Part shown: piece after piece, positions 61,030-64,000 of the stretch | Numbering within the stretch: position 1 is the first letter of the stretch | Layout of the letters: every line of letters starts with the position of its first letter | Assembly (NCBI RefSeq): GCF_003945595.2 | Contig: NW_024104557.1 | Coordinates: 434,001-498,000 of the forward strand | Length of the DNA: 64,000 nt | Reading direction: 5' to 3' | Source of the DNA: Pipra filicauda | Taxonomy: Eukaryota > Chordata > Aves > Passeriformes > Pipridae | Translations under genes and position numbers: made by a program | Notes under the pieces: generated by a model | The model's database searches: none | What the model saw: the letters and a program-made list of their open reading frames with translations, nothing else | Told to the model about the DNA's origin: nothing

Positions 61030-61047
61030 AATAAATGTTGTAATAAA
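61030..61047 (+). terminator. SMOX: Main SMOX polyadenylation signals (AATAAA x2)
   Basis: Canonical AATAAA hexamers lie at 61030-61035 and 61042-61047, followed by a GTGCTGTGGTGTTT downstream element. This is a good pairing of hexamer and GU-rich element for mRNA 3' end formation. Confidence 0.8.
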
Positions 61048-61364
61048 AAGACTGAGTGCTGTGGTGTTTCCTGGATGCTTCATTTGGTAACTTTAAAATC
61101 TTTTATTCAATGTTACAAAAGCAGGGGTTTTCTCTCTTCCTACAGATTTTGGTGTAGGATAATCTTGAGATAGATGTGGATACTCAATGTACTGATTGAT
61201 CTCAACTAATCATGCAAAGAATTGCACTGTAAAGGCACAGCTTATTTGCCTTGTCCAGATTAACACAGGGACCACTCTGTGTCACATATTTAACTCTGTC
61301 ACCTCTCTGTGGGCATTTGTGCTTCAGGAAATCTGCTGATAATTCCATGGGGGAATTTGCCTTT

Positions 61365-61690
61365 CTTCTGTCCCTCCATGCCTTGTCCCCAGTCCCTCTC
61401 CAGCTCTCCTGGAGCCCCTTCAGGCCCTGCCAGGGGCTCTCAGCTCTCCCTGGAGCCTTCTCTTCTCCAGGGGAACCCCCCCAGCTCTCCCAGCCTGGCT
61501 CCAGAGCAGAGGGGCTCCAGCCCTGGGAGCATCTCTGGGGCCTCCTCTGGACTCTCTCCAGCAGCTCCACATCCTTGTGCTGTTGTTCCCAGGGCTGGAG
61601 GCAGCTCTGCAGGGGGGTCTCACCTGAGACAGGGGCAGAGGGGCAGAATCCCCCCCTGCCCTGCTGCCCATGCTGGGGGATAGCTCAGGG
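61365..61690 (-). mobile_element. CR1 LINE fragment (ORF2 end/3' part), reverse orientation
   Basis: TCCAGAGCAGAGGGGCTCC, GGACTCTCTCCAGCAGCTCC, GTGCTGTTGTTCCCAGGGC. It covers the same portion as the 5' half of the 34410 copy, but the terminal 3' end is absent. Confidence 0.88.
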
Positions 61691-62469
61691 CATGGGAGAT
61701 TCTGGAATACGAGTGCACATTCTCTGAGAGGCGATGGCACCCCAGAACTCAGACACACAGTGTCACCATGTCCTTTCCTTTGTGTTCAGCTTGGCCCAGC
61801 TGTGTGTAAATATCTCGGTTCATCAGCAAGATTCATTGTTTTGGGCAGAGAGGCCAGTGCTGCTGAACCACAAGGAGGCCAAACAGCAGTGCCAAGGATG
61901 AGGAATGTCTGACCAGGTTTGTTCAGGAGCCTGCCAGCTCCTCCTGGTGGGATCAGGACAGCAGCTCTGACAGTGATGCCTCTCGTGGTGACTGAGTAGA
62001 ACTGCTTGGAAATACATTCAAAAGCGATTAAAAATGTCCACAAGCAAAACTGGTGAAAGAGGGGGGGTTATCAAGAAAAATCTTTGAAAATGAACTTGGG
62101 GTGAATGGATAAAGATGCTGCAACAAGCCTGTCCTGATGTGGACCATGTAAACCTTTGGGAAGGCATCCAGGATCAAACCTTCCTTAGGCTGAAAACAGG
62201 TTAGAAAGACATCACATAAATGGTGTTTGTGGGGAAGAATCTCTCAGAACTGGGGTTTTCCTGTTCCAGCAATACGGTCCAGACCAAAGAGGTCCAGTTA
62301 GGGCAGAGCTGACAGGACTGGTCAGTGTGGTCACAGCCCCAACCCTGCCAGGTTTGAACAACACTGTCAGACACCTGGAGGGATTCTTGGGGTTGTCCTG
62401 CGCAGGGCCAGAGTGGGACTTGATGTTGTTGTGACCTCATGAAAGTTGCCATCTGGAATGAGAAAAGCC

Positions 62470-62495
62470 TTTTTTTTTTTTTTTTTTTTTTTTTA
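62470..62495. repeat. Poly(T) tract downstream of SMOX
   Basis: About 25 consecutive T residues in the 3' flank. Confidence 0.8.
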
Positions 62496-63285
62496 AATTC
62501 CTTAGAGAGAGAGAAATCCTGCTCTTCTTCAAAGTCCAGCACACACAGTGCAACCATCAGCACAGTTTAAAAACGTCTAAACAGTTTCCAAAAATAAAAA
62601 GAAAAAAAGTTTTCAGGATGAAGGCTTGGGGTGTGCAGCTGCTGCCTTATCTCCCCGCATTCCGTTTCTCCATCTGTCTGGCTGCTGGCCAGGGTGCCGT
62701 GTGAGGAGTGAGGGATGTGCCTGGTTTGGCATCTGCTGCCCCACGTGAAGCGTGTGTACGCTCTGTGTGTGTGTGGGGTGGGAGTCATGCTGATAAACGA
62801 GTTACAGAGAGGAGGAGAAGGGGCAGAGAAGAGAGGGAAGAATCCCTCTCCAGTGGATGAGTCAGCGCATCCCAAGATAGATGTCTGCAGAGGAGGCACC
62901 AACTTTGACTGACTCCAGGCTCAGCTGAGCTGTGCTGATTCCCTGCTGTAGTGTGGAGGTGGGATGCCTTCTTGGCTGCTGGAAAGCTGGAAAGGACGGT
63001 GATATGTTGAATTTATGATGTTTTTCTCCCATTTTATCTCAGAAGCAACCCCCCTTTTTGTGATGAGGGTGAGTTGGAAGAGAGTTGGGCTGTGGGAGGA
63101 GAGCACAGCACACTTGAAGAGAACAAAAGAGAAAAAATCTGTCCTGGTTCAGTCACTCAGAGCTCAACTTCAAGGAGCCAGAGCTGATTTCTCAGCAGCC
63201 AGATCTGCTGCAAAGTGGAATCAGAGGAGAAAACCAAATCCTTCGAGCATATGAGGCTGTGACCTAGGAAAAAACAAGGAGATGC

Positions 63286-63520
63286 TTTCTCTCTTCAGTG
63301 AAGAAATTCAGGGAGAATTTCTTCACTGAGAGGTTGGTCAGGCACTGGAAGGGGCTGCCCAGGGAGATGGTGGAATCACTGTCCCTGGAGGTGTTTAAGG
63401 GAAGCCTGGATGTGGCACTCGGTGCTCTGGGCTCGGTGACAAGGTGGGTGTCGGTCACAGGTTGGACTCGATGTTCTTTGAGGCCTTTTCCAACTGAAAT
63501 GATTCTGTAATTCTGTGAAT
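63286..63520 (+). mobile_element. CR1 LINE 3' fragment
   Basis: GAATTTCTTCACTGAGAGG, GGGCTGCCCAGGGAGATGG, GTTGGACTCGATGTTCTTTG, ending GATTCTGTAATTCTGTGAAT with repeated terminal units. Confidence 0.92.
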
Positions 63521-64000
63521 CCTGTGGCTTCTTAATTGTGGGACATCCAAGACAAGCAGCTGTGCTGGTGATCAGGGTTTTGAAGCTCCCTTCTCTGCTC
63601 TGTGCAGACAGTGTGATGATGGTGTCTGGTTTTGCCAAGCAGGGATCTGTGTCAGGGCAATCCTGCTTCACCCCTTCACTCCTCTGCTTCCATCAGCCAC
63701 CAGCAATCCAGCCTTTAATACAAGGCTCATATTCCAAAGACACTAAATTTAGCAATTGTTTACTAAGAGGTGCTTAAAATTAGCAGCAAAGGCCACCCTG
63801 AGCATGTGACAAGGGGAGGTGGTGTCACCACGGGGCTCTGTGACCCCCCCACCTGCTCCCTCTTCTCCAAGACTCACTCCAGCCGTGTCCAGCAAGAGCT
63901 CAGCAGTAGGATGAAGGTGGGTGGAAAGCAGGTGTGTGGGTGCTGGAAAGGTAAGAGGCATCTAATTGCTCAGAATTAATTAGGGAGAGCTCCCCTGGCT

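Larger units (their letters stand above)
60720..61062 (+). other. SMOX: SMOX 3' UTR
   Basis: AT-rich sequence follows the stop codon and ends about 15-20 nt after the last of three AATAAA hexamers. It is short (about 340 nt) and contains U-rich runs. The cleavage point is inferred from the signals and the downstream GT-rich stretch around 61056-61068. A weaker upstream signal at 60830 could give a shorter form. Confidence 0.75.
61063..64000. other. Downstream flank of SMOX
   Basis: Apart from the two CR1 pieces and a T run, I recognise no gene. Short open frames on both strands have no family resemblance that I can identify. Confidence 0.5.

Overview
This is a vertebrate, almost certainly avian, nuclear genome window. 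The evidence is the set of about 20 dispersed, 5'-truncated CR1 (chicken repeat 1) LINE fragments, long introns with GT/AG boundaries, a CpG-island promoter, and one spliced gene. That gene is SMOX (spermine oxidase), on the + strand, and it encodes a protein close to mammalian SMOX. I see no prokaryotic-style genes, CRISPR arrays, rRNA or tRNA.

Layout. Bases 1 to about 9,200 are upstream sequence with CR1 copies, an AT-rich microsatellite and one exon-like open segment (7577-7701) that I cannot name. A GC-rich CpG-island promoter with the non-coding first exon of SMOX lies at about 9,200-9,860; its donor is at 9648. Intron 1 is very long (9648-36613, 26,966 bp) and holds two minisatellites (a 39-bp unit at about 9.9-10.3 kb and a 40/41-bp unit at 16.4-16.9 kb) plus CR1 fragments. 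Six coding exons follow: 36614-36848 (ATG at 36641), 40957-41183, 48973-49146, 52029-52728, 59139-59299 and 60582-60719 (stop TGA). The 3' UTR runs to about 61,060 with AATAAA signals. The last 3 kb is downstream sequence with two more CR1 pieces.

The spliced SMOX reading frame adds up exactly: 208+227+174+700+161+138 = 1608 nt, giving 535 aa. This compares with 555 aa for human SMOX as I recall it. The 20-residue difference falls in the variable loop inside the large central exon. The FAD-binding Rossmann motif, the active-site His82 and the Lys347 (human Lys367) are present. SMOX oxidises spermine to spermidine, with 3-aminopropanal and H2O2 as by-products, so this window carries one complete polyamine-catabolism gene.

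I found no convincing undescribed biological system. Most long open frames here come from a minisatellite whose 39-bp period is a multiple of three, or from CR1 sequence. The items most worth a second look are the exon-like segment at 7577-7701 with a downstream AATAAA, the E-box-bearing minisatellite in intron 1, the shortened SMOX loop, and the atypical donor of coding exon 2.
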